A stretch of DNA of 64,000 nucleotides from Saururus chinensis. Taxonomy: Eukaryota > Streptophyta > Magnoliopsida > Piperales > Saururaceae. The translations under genes and the position numbers were made by a program. The stretch covers positions 30,086,756 to 30,150,755 of the forward strand of contig CP141150.1 in the NCBI GenBank assembly GCA_035235625.1, read 5' to 3'. Below, piece after piece: positions 22,553-33,200 of this stretch; within the stretch, counting starts at the first letter, position 1, and each line of letters starts with the position of its first letter. Under the pieces are notes generated by a model that was given only the letters and a program-made list of their open reading frames with translations, was not told the origin of the DNA and ran no database searches.

Positions 22553-22558
22553 TATAAA
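22553..22558 (+). promoter_or_regulatory. TATA box of the 2.0-kb solo LTR
   Basis: TATAAA in gggggcctataaaacccc directly follows the CG-dense block, about 550 bp into the LTR. Confidence 0.55.
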
Positions 22559-22724
22559 ACCCCATTCGGTTATGTTTTTCACGGAGATTTTCTCTCGCCC
22601 CCTTTCTGACCGTTCTGAAGCCGATTAAGGCCGTTCAAGACCCGTTTCCTACTAAATCGAGTGTGTTCTACGCGATGGAGTGGTCCTTTCTTCAATTCGG
22701 AGACCGTATAAGGACGAAATGCCT

Positions 22725-23170
22725 CGAGACAAGGAGAGGTTCTGCCCAAGCACCGACAAACTTCTTTCTCCCCGTTCTTAAGCATCCTAACTCTGATTTA
22801 GTCCATCCAAGAGGCATTCTTGACTAAGTCAAGTATGATCTACGCGATGGAGGGTTCCATTTCATGAGTTGATGATTGTATGAAGAAGAAATGCCCCGAG
22901 ACTAGGAGAGGCTCCGCCCGTTATCCTTGAGCACCGAACGAGAAATATGGGCCCGAAGCAAGACGGGGTTCTGTCCGAAGTTGTCGGGCTACATCATGAG
23001 AAATAATCCAGAGTACGGGAGGTTCTGTCTGCCCTCATGGCACAGAAAATGAGAAGAGTCTCCGACAAGGAGAACGTTGTACGTAGTCTTTCGATACAAG
23101 ATAAAGAACGTATGGAGGCTAGAGGAAGCTCTGTCCAATATCTTCGGATCTGAAGGGGAGGATGCCCATA
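22725..23170 (+). repeat. Degenerate repeats around an aggttctgccc core
   Basis: Five or six loosely spaced units have gagac/gaag..caaggagaggttctgcc-type wording (near 22732, 22905, 22960, 23020, 23060 and 23125). A similar series occurs in another LTR-like repeat at 48690-48930. Confidence 0.5.
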
Positions 23171-24063
23171 TGAGCAACTCCGCATAACACTACCCTACGA
23201 GACATGAGGGCAGTAAGCTTTTCTAATCTTCCGTTTTAATTATAGAACGACGTGTGTGCTATGCCATGATACGTGTTTATATGCCATGATGTGTGCTATG
23301 CCATGATACGTGTTTATATGCCATGATGTGTGTTATGCTTTGATCCATGTGCTTGATATGTGATTATATGCCATGATGTGTACTTTTATGATGTGTATGG
23401 TCTCGCTCTAGGGTAGAGCAAGACGAGTGATGTGTGTATTCGGTCTTGGCTCAGTGATAGTGCGAGCCGGTTGATGTGCTCAGTCTTGACTCAGTAATGG
23501 GGCGAGACATGAGTATGTGATTTTGATCCCGCCCTGTGGTAGAGCGAGATGTACGATTCCATTAATCTATTAACTTCCGCTTGACTCCGATATATGACGA
23601 GTTTTTGTATACTTCTGATTAAATATTCGGAGATACGTATGTATATGATTTTGTGATGCTTGTTGTGTGTAGTAGCCATTAGGTAGAACTACGTTCGGAT
23701 CCGATCGTATTGGAATAATATCCAATATGTACGTAGGCAACCAACAACAATGCAATGTTGGCCCGATCCAAATCATTATAAATAATATGTTTTATTCTGT
23801 TTTACACGCGACGAACTATGAAGCTTCGTTGTGTGTAAATGGTCGTTACAACCTAAGTCTACGTACGAGGAAGCCTTAAGCTCCGTAGTGCGTAGACGAA
23901 CGTTGTACCTCTCGCACTCAGACGATGATTCTTGGCTTAAGGAAAAAGAAAAAATTTCCTATTAGTGATTTTGTGGGCCCGGCTCGGGTCGGGTCGTTAC
24001 ATATATGGTATGTTGAAATGCATACGATATGCATGTTGGCTGTAAGTATGTTGGATGTAAGTA

Positions 24064-24432
24064 TGTGCTAGTGATGACTAGCGTGTTTGTTGGTAAGTTT
24101 CGTATGTTGATTGAGTATGTGCTAGTGATGACTAGCGTGTTTGTCGGTAAGTTTTGTATGTTGATTGAGCATGTGCTAGTGATGGCTAGCGTGTATGTTA
24201 ACATATGTATGCATGTGCTAGTGATGGCTAGCGTGCATGTTTGAAGTATGTTTGGATTATGCATGTGCTAGTGATGGCTAGCGTGCATGTTTAGAGTATG
24301 TATGGATTATGCATGTGCTAGTGATGACTAGCGTGTATGTCTGACGTATGTATGCATGTGCTAGTGATGGCTAGCGTGTATGTTTGACGTATGTCTAAAT
24401 GTGTATGTGTGCACTAGTGATGGCTAGTGAGC
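24064..24432. repeat. Array of about eight GCTAG-TGATGG-CTAGC hairpins
   Basis: Each unit contains gtgctagtgatggctagcg or a close variant, a 5-bp stem (GCTAG/CTAGC) with a 6-nt loop, spaced by roughly 40-55 bp. The inverted copy of this LTR has about five units at 29488-29705. Confidence 0.8.
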
Positions 24433-24472
24433 ATGGTTGTAAGTTACGTATGTATGACAGTATGTATATGTT

Positions 24473-24499
24473 ATACGTATGTGTGATACACATACGTAT
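24473..24499. repeat. Perfect 12-bp palindromic hairpin
   Basis: ATACGTATGTGT (24473-24484) pairs perfectly with ACACATACGTAT (24488-24499) around a GAT loop. The inverted LTR copy keeps a 10-bp version with another loop (29426-29450). Confidence 0.85.
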
Positions 24500-25669
24500 G
24501 TATGATGGCTATTGGCCGATGCTATGGATATGTGTAAGTGTATGCAGGTAGAGGTATGGGCGATGGACAGTAAGAGGTGACAAAGCTTTCGTATGGATTT
24601 GGATATGGATGTGTAAGCGTATGACGGAGGATAGAGGATATGAGTATGACGGGCAAGGATTTGGAGCGTTTTGTTTGGCTTGTATCAGAGCATATGTTTG
24701 GGGGAGTGGTCAGACAGTAAGAGTGTGCATAATTGTACAAGCATAACGTACAAATTATGAAGTGAAAAGTAAGCTCAATAAGTGAGGTATAAGTAAAAGG
24801 GTGATAACTGGGGTTGGCTCTGAGGAGCTCAGTTTGTTGATGTCAGTGTAAGATGATTTGGCCATAAGAGGGATGGCGAAGGATGTAAGACTGTAAGATT
24901 TTGGTGTACGATGTGTTGTGATCATGATGTGGACGGGTTAAGGAAGTCTACTACCCTGACGAACTAGGGTTTCGGATTGGGCTCAGCTTCGGTTTGATCA
25001 GTTGAGCACTGTGAGTTTGTGTGGCATAATTGTACCGCATAATATACTTAATTCAAACTTGAATCATAAGCACAACTAATTGTAGCATTGTGAGTTTGAG
25101 ACCTGAGGGTTAGACGGATTAAGTTCCGTGTTCGAGCTAGCCGATAATGAGTCGGCTGAGCATTTATCATGTCTTGCCATGGTGTTTATCCTGCGGGATG
25201 TTGTCTGTGTGCTGTGTAGAGCACCGGACGTCTTTTGCTCTGTTGAGAGCGATGTTTGTTTCCGATTTGGTCTGTGTGCTGTATAAGCCCAGACGTTTGA
25301 TGCTCTGTTGAGAGCGTTGTATGATTCTGCCCAAGAGTGGCACTGTATGTTTCTGCCCAAGAGTGGCACTGGCACTATAAGACCCATTATGGTGGGCAAT
25401 TGTATGGCACTATAAGACCCCTTATGTGTGGGCAATTGTATGACCCCTTATGTGTGGGTGTATGTTTGCGCGCTCAGGTAAGTAGTATCATGGACCTACT
25501 CTTACCTGTTTGATCCTGTGCCCCATGAGCACTGGTGTGCCTTACCTTCGGAAAAGTCCATGGCGTCTAGTCACTCCCCGGAGGTTAAGGTGTTGCCCTA
25601 GTGGCATTCTTTTCCATTTCGATGCTGGAGCTTATTAGTTGTAATGAGCTTCAGTGGTCGTTGATACGT

Positions 25670-26120
25670 GTACGATTATGAGTTTGAGCACGACTGTAAG
25701 CGTATGTGTATGAGAACGACTGTAAGCGTATGTGTATGAGAACGACTGTAAGTGTATGAGTATGAGTATGAGTATGAGCACGACTATAAGAGTATGAGTA
25801 TGATTGTAAGAGTAAGACTATAAGCGTATGAATCCGAGCAAGACAGTAAGTGTAAGATGTGCGAGTAAGGTCGCACGAGTAAGTGTAAGATGTGCGAGTA
25901 AGGTTGCACGAGTAAGTGTAAGTTGTACGAGTAAGGTCGTACAGGTATGTGTAGGCTGTATGAGTGAGCATATGATTATACGAGTAAGGTCGTACAAGTA
26001 TGCGTATGTTGTATGAGTATGCGTGCGATGGTAGGATTTTGGCACGATGGTGCTTTTAGTATGTTTTTGGTACGATGGTGCTTTTAGTATGTCTTTGGCA
26101 CGATGGTGCATTTGGTATGT
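25670..26120. repeat. Tandem arrays of short inverted repeats in long solo LTR, copy 1
   Basis: The segment starts with units such as cgactgtaagcgtatg, continues with four GTRCGA-gtaagg-TCGYAC hairpin units (25858-25997), and ends with units of the type ggcacgatggtgctttt (26040-26110), where GCAC pairs with GTGC. The arrays are matched in copy 2 (27730-28250). Confidence 0.75.
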
Positions 26121-26780
26121 TTGTATGCATATGAGCATGATATTGATATGCCTATCTGCTTCATGTTTGAGTTGCATGAACGCATGTATTTATGAACTTA
26201 TTGAGTTCACTGTTTGGGATTTCCCCTACTGGGTATTTTCCTACTGAGTATGAAAATACTCACCCTACCATTTTTAGCCCCATGGTTCGGGAGGCTTTTG
26301 TAGGTGTGTGTTGGAGAGTTCCTGGAGATGGATGCTCATTTCAGCGGTGGATTGATTCCCGTTGACTCAGGTATATGTTTGACTCACTACGAGTTTGTTT
26401 GTGCCACGATCCGATGTATTGGGTGAGATGAGATGTTAAGATGTTTATGTTCTAGACTTTCATTTGGATTAGTCTGTGGACTGTTATGGGACTTGCACTC
26501 AGGGATGCCTGGGAAGGTTTTGTATTTAAAAGTCTATGATCATAGCAATTTAGTCGTACGTGTGTTTTTGAGTAGCGCCTGAGGATTTTTGCTTTGGCCG
26601 TGCGATGGTTAATCGAATGAGTAAAACTTTGGATGAGAAAAACTGTGTGTGAGATGTTTTAATTATTAAACTGTTTTATCAGGTTTCGTATTCGTCATTT
26701 TCCTCCGATTTACAGACATTATATTGCAAAAATTTTCCGTGAATTTTAAGGAAAATGTGTGAAAAATCTCGGGCGTTACA

Positions 26781-27066
26781 ATTTTAGATTTGACACCTAA
26801 AGAGTTATTGTAGAACTCTAAAAGATGAACATAATGGTTTTTGAATCGTTTGAAACGGATGTCAGGACTGTAGGTAACGACCATGGGAAATATGCTTCAT
26901 AGGCGGGACCCATGGTAAACTACGGCAAAACCTATCCATGAGTGATCTTGTTTCGAAGGGCTCGTTAATACGAGTCCATCGGTACCAAGAATGCGTAATT
27001 CTGATTTATGTATAAAAAGTTATTTTAGTTTTAAGTTTAAAAATAAAAAAGAAAAATATATATATT
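26781..27066 (+). repeat. 3' LTR of the chromovirus, segment 2
   Basis: This continues the 3' LTR after the first insertion, beginning with the repeated ATTTT and then the 5' LTR wording (tagatttgacacctaaag). It ends with ATATT, the duplication of the second insertion. It forms the 286-bp spacer between two inverted long solo LTRs. Confidence 0.9.
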
Positions 27067-27729
27067 TGTAACGCCCGAGATTTTTCACACATTTTCCTCA
27101 AAATTCACGGAAAATTTTTGTAATATAACGTCTGTAAATCGGAGGAAAAATGACGAAATCAAAACCTGATAAAACAGTTTATAATTTAAAACACTAAACA
27201 TCCATTTTCCATCTAAATATTTTCATCACACGGTCAAACATCGTACGGCCAAAGCAAATATCCTTAGGCGCTACTCGAAAACACACGTATGACTAAATTG
27301 CTATGATCATAGACTTTTAAATACAAATCACTCCCAGGCATCCCTGAGTGCAAGTCCCATAACAGTCCACAGACTAATCCAAATGAAAGTCCAGAATATA
27401 AACATCTTAATGTCTCATCTCACCCAATACATCGGATCATGGCACAAATAAACTCGCAGTGAGTCAAGCATATACCTGAGTTAACGGGAATCAATCCACT
27501 GCTGAACATCTCTAGGAGCTCTCCAACACACACCTGCAAAAGCCTCCCGAACAACGGGGCTAAAAATGGTAGGGTGAATATTTTCATACTCAGTAGGAAA
27601 ATACCCAGTAGGGGAAATCCCAAACGGTGAACTCAAAAGTTCATAAATACATGCGTTCATGCAACTCAAACATGAAGCACTCAAGCATATAAATATCCTG
27701 CTCATACGCATATAGTCATAACAAATGCA

Positions 27730-28250
27730 CCATCATGCCAAAAACATACTAAATGCACATCGTGCCAAAGTCATACCAAATGCACCATCGTGCCAAAATC
27801 ATACCAAAGGCACCATCGTGCCAAAATCGTACCATCAAACGAAACTTACCCAAACACCCTTATCTAGGGTCTTACAAACTTACTCGTACCATCGCACGCA
27901 TACTCATACAACATATGCATACTTGTACGACCTTACTCGTACAATCATATGCTCACTCATGCGACCTTACTCGTACATCTTACACTTACTCGTGCGACCT
28001 TACTCGCACATCTTACACTTACTCGTGTGACCTTACTCGCACATCTTACACTTACTGTCTTACTCAGAAACTTACACTTACAGTCTTGCTCGGATTCATA
28101 CGCTTACAGTCTTACTCTTACAATCGTACTCATACACTTACAGTCGTACTCATACTCATATGCTTACAGTCGTACTCATACTCATACAGTCGTACTCATA
28201 CTCATACGCTTACAGTCGTGCTCAAACTCATAATCGTACACATATCAACG
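27730..28250. repeat. Tandem arrays of short inverted repeats in copy 2
   Basis: It begins with units of the type gcaccatcgtgccaaaatc (27730-27835), followed by cgaccttactcg hairpins (27925-28045) and cagtcgtactcatac units (28075-28235). These are the counterparts of 25670-26120. Confidence 0.75.
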
Positions 28251-29487
28251 ACCACTGAAGCTCATTACAACTAATAAGCTCCAGCGTCGCAATGGAAAAG
28301 AATGCCACTAGGGCAACACCTTAACCTCCGGGGAGTGACTAGACGCCATGGACTTTTCCGAAGGTAAGGCACACCAGTGCTCATGGGGCACAAGATCAAA
28401 TAGGTAAGAGTAGGTCCATGATACTACTTACCTGAGCGCGCAAACATACACCCACACATAAGGGGTCATACAATTGCCCACACATAAGGGGTCTTATAGT
28501 GACATAGAATTGCCCACCATAATGGGTCTTATAGTGCCATTGCCACTCTTGGGCAAAAAAACATACAGTGCCACTTGGGCAGAAACATACAGTGCCACTC
28601 TTGGGCGGAATCATACAACGCTCTCAACAGAGCATCAAACGTCTAGGCTTACACAGCACATAGACCAAAACGGAAACATACGTTGCTCTCAATAGAGCAA
28701 AAGACGTCTGGTGCTCTACACAGCACACAGATAACATCCCGCAGGATAACCACCATGGCAAGACATGATAAATGCTTAGCCGACTCATTATCGGCTAGCT
28801 CAAACACAGAACTTAATCCATCGAACCCTCAGGTCTCAAACTCACAACGCTATCATTAGCTGTGCTTCTAATTCAAGTTTGAATTAAGTACATTATGCGG
28901 TACAATTATGCCACACAAACTCACAGCGCTCAACTGATCAAACCGAAGCTGAGCCCGATCCGAAACCCTAGTTCGTCAGGGCAGCAGACTTCCTTACCTC
29001 ATCCATATCATGATCAAACTCATCGTACACCATAATCTTACAGTCTTACGTACTCCGCCATCCCCTTATGGCCAAATCATCTTACACTAACATCATCAAA
29101 TGAAGCTCCTCAGAGCCAACCCCGTTGTCGCCCTCTTACTTATACCTCACTTATTGAGCTTACTTTTCACTTCATAATTTGTACGTTATGCTTGTACAAT
29201 TATGAACACTCTTACAATCTGACAATCGCCCAACATACAATCCAACCCAAACCGATCCATTCTAATCCTTGCCCGTTATACTCTTATCCTCTGTCATCTG
29301 TCATACGCTTACACAACCGTATCCAAATTCAGACAAAGCCTCTGCAACCTCTTACTGTCCATCGCCCATACCTCTGCCCACATACACTTACACATATCCA
29401 TACCATAGGCAAAAAGCCATCAAACATACGTATGTCTCCCACATACGTATAACATACACATATGGTCATACATACGTAACTTACGAA

Positions 29488-29705
29488 CATGCATGCTAGC
29501 CATCACTAGCACATGCATACCTCAACATACACGCTAGTCATCACTAGCACATGCACAACACACGTCAAACATACTTCAAACATGCACGCTAGCCATCACT
29601 AGCACATATACACACATTCAAACATACACACTAGCCATCACTAGCACATACTCAATCAACGTACGAAACTTACCAACAAACACGCTAGCCATCACTAGCA
29701 CATAC
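29488..29705. repeat. GCTAG hairpin array of copy 2 (about five units)
   Basis: Units read gctagccatcactagcac. The count is lower than in copy 1 (about eight), so the array length varies between insertions. Confidence 0.8.
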
Positions 29706-31545
29706 ATACATCCAACGTACTTACAACCAACATGCATGTCATATGCATTTCAACATACCATACAATCGTGCTTACACGTACATCATGCAATCAGATCGTT
29801 ACATAACATCCAAAGCATGGAATCATACAATCCTAGCATGCTACTACTCATTCAAAGCATGCTATCATGAATTTACGAGTTCAAAGCTCCCCTACCTCGT
29901 AATCATGACGTTCGATGGCGAGCACATGACGGTGGCGGCGTCGACGACGGAGCTTGCGGTCAAAACCGTTGCCTAGCTGAGAGAGCTGCCGTCCCAAGGA
30001 TTTAGGAAGTGTCGGAACTACTCACGGCCAAATGGAGTGTCAGATGTCAAAGCGGAGAAGTCCGCAATCCACGGCGGCACACTAGGGGCGGCCGGGAGAA
30101 ATGTCGTGCCAACATAAGTGGTAGTGCGACCAAAAATCGAGGGTGTACTCACTGAAGATCGGCTGGTGGCTAAGACGTACTCGGCCGGCCACAAAACGTC
30201 AAAATCGGCTGTGGACAACACCCAACGGCGACGATTTCGGTCAACAAAGACCCACATAAGGGCGGAGAGCGTGGGGCAACGCTCGAGGACAAAGGAGAGG
30301 TGGAGGAGGACTCTAATGTCAACTCCACTCGGCGGCAAAGCCAACCGATGGTCAGGCGGCACGAATGCGGCGCCTAAACCCAAAAGCACATGCGTGGCCA
30401 CATGCACACGCGACCCAAGGCCCTCAAAGGGGCAACGGAGCTAGGGCCAGGAAATGGTGGCCGATCGAAGCGGCGACATCGCCGATCGCCACCCACAACC
30501 AACACCATGGTGTGGGCGGCTGTGCATCTCGCACGGTATAGGGCAAAGGCAAGCGGCCCACTCCGAGTGGAGTGTATAATCGGGCCAAGTGAGGCTGGCC
30601 CTCACTGTCGCCGAGCTGGGGTGGAGCCCATGATGGCCAAATGGCCCACGGCTCGCCGATGGAAACGACCCAAGACGCACCCAAAGCGTCTAATTGGGCG
30701 GAGCAAGGCAATAGGGGCAAGGCGGGGTCGGAAACGGAAACCCCCTACTGACACTGGGTCGAGGTAGGCTGGACTGAGTCCTATCGGTGGCCAGACGACA
30801 ACCGGAAACCCACCGACGTCCAAAAAAATCTCACGGACAGTGAGATGAAAAATGTAAACAAAACCCGACCAAAAGTTCGGCAGCTCACAGCGGAGCGCAG
30901 AAAGCACGGTGGCGGCTCTAGCCAGCGCCTATGAGTTCCTAGCGGCCAACTAAACATAAGTCTAGTTGAGAGCGGCTGCAAACGACGTCAAAATCGTACA
31001 CCCATAGCTCAAAAACGGGATTAAAGGAGAGAAAAATCCCGAAAAGGTTCGGTACCTTGTGTAGGAGCGAAGAGGCCGTGGCGGCGGTCATAGCCGGTAC
31101 CTACGGACTCGTGGCGGTGAGGCAAAGCAGATCTGGACAAGAACCGCCGGAATCCGACGATGGAGGAGGGAGAACGGAGTGACCAGAATCTGGCTCAGGT
31201 TCTCAAAAAACTCACTGGACGTCGAGTGAAAATTTTCTGGAATGTCGGTTCTGTGAAAACCGATGGATGGGTTGATTCTTATATAAAATCTTTTTAATTT
31301 TTACATCTACATCCCTAACATGCGTTCACCTCCCGGTTACGCGTTGTAGCTCCAAAATTTACGCCGAAAGCGCGCAGTGAGGCCCACGGCCTGTGACTAA
31401 GCCCTACACCCGACTCTACGGGTATAAATATGGGGGGGAAATACATAAATACGAATACGCCGTAGCGTCACATTTTCCCACCGAAAATGACCAGAAAAAT
31501 AGCAGGAAAATCATAGAAAATTGTAGAAAATTCTGGGACATTACA

Positions 31546-32256
31546 ATATTATATTTAAGTCGGCTGACGCAAGCATTGCGTTAGCCGATGCTGACGTGGA
31601 TGCACGCGCGATGTAGCGTCGCTCGGTTCGACCATGCGATGGGCCCATGCCGCGGGCCACATGCCGGTTCCTTGCCCGCGCAACACGCGGGTCCTGCGTG
31701 TCGAGTCCCGCTGTTTTGCAAGGAACTGTGCGGGTTCCGTGCACCACGCACGATTCCACATGGCGGAACCACGCGTTGCACGGTTCACTTTTCTTATAAA
31801 TACCGCCGTCTTTTGTTTTTACTATTCACTTTCACCTAAGTCAAAAACTTATGACCCTCCATTCCGAGCCGTTTTAAGTCCGATTCGACTCGTTCAAAAG
31901 GCGTTTCTAATTAAATCGACTGTGTCAGATGCTGTGATGGGGCCAGATTTTCTGTATAAGCTCTCTACAATGATAAGCTTTCTACCTCAACACTAAGGTA
32001 GGGGGTCTTAAACTCTAGCTTATGCTCTGCATGTATGCTCTACTTTTTATACACCGTTTTTATTTTGTTATGCTCATGTGCTTGAGTTTTCTGAAAAATG
32101 TTATACGCGTGTTATGTTTTATATACCCTAATTTGTGTTAGGGTATTTATGTTTTCTGGATAATTATGGGGTAAACCTAGAATTATAATATTTTTCTGGA
32201 TACCTACCGAGGAAATTATTGGTATTTGGCGCGCGCACATAGGTATGGAGTGTCAT
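31546..32256 (+). repeat. 3' LTR of the chromovirus, segment 3
   Basis: It carries the GC-rich block (31559-31790), a TATAAAT box at 31795-31801 and the leader module. The GC-rich block is very different from that of the 5' LTR although the flanks match closely. It ends in AGTGTCAT, the duplication of the hAT-type MITE. Confidence 0.9.
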
Positions 32257-32600
32257 TAGGGATGCCACTCGGGTCGGGTAAATGGTAAACCCGACCCGAC
32301 CCGACCCTAATGGGTCGGGTTTGGAATTTAAAAATAACCCTAATGGGTCGGGTCGGGTTTTAGTGATCCAACCCGACCCGACCCGAATATAAATATAAAT
32401 ATAAATATAAAACTTATATTTTTTAATATTATTTTTTTAAAAAAAATAAAAAAAATAAAAAATTAATATAAAAATTATTTTTTTAATCTATTCAGGTCAA
32501 ACGGGTAGGGTTCGGGTCAAGTCGAGTTCGGGTCACAACTTTGTGATGTGGGTTCGGGTTTGGCAAAACCCGACCTGAACCCGACCCGGTGGCATTACTA
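32257..32600. mobile_element. hAT-type MITE (344 bp) in the 3' LTR
   Basis: Terminal inverted repeats begin TAGGGATGCCAC on the left and, reversed, TAGTAATGCCAC on the right, followed by cgggtcgggt-type wording. The 8-bp duplication AGTGTCAT (32249-32256, 32601-32608) and the TA-G start fit the hAT superfamily. The centre is AT-rich with gggtcgggt repeats. The 5' LTR has an empty site at the matching place (near 9332). Confidence 0.88.
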
Positions 32601-33195
32601 AGTGTCATGGGAAAACTCCTACCTTCTGAGCTTCCTGTTGCCCCATGAACATCAGAGGAACATCATTCGGTATTACGGCTCTGGATTTATCGTCATCAGA
32701 CGAATCGGTGTTTTTCCGAAATTATTTCTGAATCGGTTCTGCAAAAATTATTATGGTCTTTTACTTAGCATTAAATTAGATTTTAATTCCACCTACTAAG
32801 TATTAAAATACTCACCCACCCTCAGACTCTGCAGGTAGTAAAATCAACCCAGAGGTGTCAATCGAAGCATTATCTACTTAGTTTCTTTTAAATATTTTCA
32901 CCAATCTCTGTAATATTATGACTTTCATGGAAGGCTTGGCCTATATTTTGTAATCTAACTGATTTATATACAATGTATTTTGGACTAGGTCCTAATTTGC
33001 TACTACGTTATATGTAATATTTAGCTGTGCGTCAACTCCAAAGTATTATAAATCATTATGTTTTATGTTTTTGTTAATTTTCTTGGATTCGTACGGCGGG
33101 CCGTCACATTCGGTTTCACGTGCAATGTAACACATGCCGAGCGGGATAATAATTACGGGGATTAGGACGTATATTATTTTATGATGGTCGCCACA
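32601..33195 (+). repeat. 3' LTR of the chromovirus, segment 4
   Basis: It resumes after the MITE, includes the ACTAAGTATTAAAATACTCA hairpin (32794-32813) and ends GTCGCCACA at 33195, matching the end of the 5' LTR. Confidence 0.9.
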
Positions 33196-33200
33196 TTAAT
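33196..33200 (+). repeat. Target site duplication of the chromovirus (right)
   Basis: TTAAT, identical to 8273-8277. Confidence 0.9.

Larger units (their letters stand above)
22002..24001 (+). mobile_element. Solo LTR of 2000 bp (family TGTAACGACCC) nested in copy 1
   Basis: Ends are TGTAACGACCCG and GGGTCGTTACA; TATAT is duplicated at 21997-22001 and 24002-24006. It is nested three levels deep (Ulp1-like fragment, chromovirus, long solo LTR, this LTR). A very CG-rich promoter block (22365-22550) with strong hairpins ends in a TATAAA box. Downstream are two copies of a leader module and a degenerate repeat around an aggttctgccc-like core (22725-23170). No coding region. Confidence 0.9.
20159..26780 (+). 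mobile_element. Very long solo LTR (family TGTAATGTCCC), copy 1
   Basis: Ends are TGTAATGTCCCTG and CGGGCGTTACA; ATTTT is duplicated on both sides (20154-20158, 26781-26785). Without the 2.0-kb insert at 22002-24001 and its duplication it is about 4.6 kb. The left third is GC-rich (20500-21850), the right part holds tandem arrays of small hairpins, and a TGAGTA/TACTCA hairpin followed by CACCC lies at 26250-26268, setting the orientation to plus. No gag or pol is found. Copy 2 (27067-31545) lies 286 bp away in inverted orientation. Long open frames in the GC-rich part occur on both strands and look like low stop-codon density. Confidence 0.88.
27067..31545 (-). mobile_element. Very long solo LTR (family TGTAATGTCCC), copy 2, inverted
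   Basis: The plus-strand ends are TGTAACGCCCGAG and GGGACATTACA, with ATATT duplicated at 27062-27066 and 31546-31550. At 4479 bp it is the reverse complement of copy 1 along its length, including the GC-rich part (29900-31200), the hairpin arrays (27730-28250 and 29488-29705) and the TGAGTA-type hairpin (27570-27597, reversed). It lacks the 2.0-kb insert of copy 1. Opposite orientation and separate duplications mean it is an independent insertion, not a duplication of copy 1. Confidence 0.88.
8278..33195 (+). mobile_element. Tekay/Del-like Ty3-gypsy chromovirus with nested insertions
   Basis: The element has a 5' LTR (8278-9926), primer binding site, acidic ORF, gag, protease, RT, RNase H, integrase with chromodomain-like C-terminus, polypurine tract and a 3' LTR starting at 20091. 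The order PR-RT-RH-IN is that of Ty3/gypsy. The GPY/F-type motif and C-terminal chromodomain place it in the chromoviruses; LTR length and the PBS suggest the Tekay/Del clade. The 5-bp duplication TTAAT flanks it. Five insertions interrupt it directly (12741-16016, 16905-18076, 20159-26780, 27067-31545, 32257-32600) and a sixth sits inside one of those (22002-24001). Stops and frameshifts in gag, protease and RT make it non-autonomous. Confidence 0.92.

Noticed and set aside
24064..24432. CRISPR-like regularly spaced repeats
   Set aside because: Spacers are variants of one another and of uneven length, the host is a plant, and the array lies inside an LTR. It is a tandem repeat.
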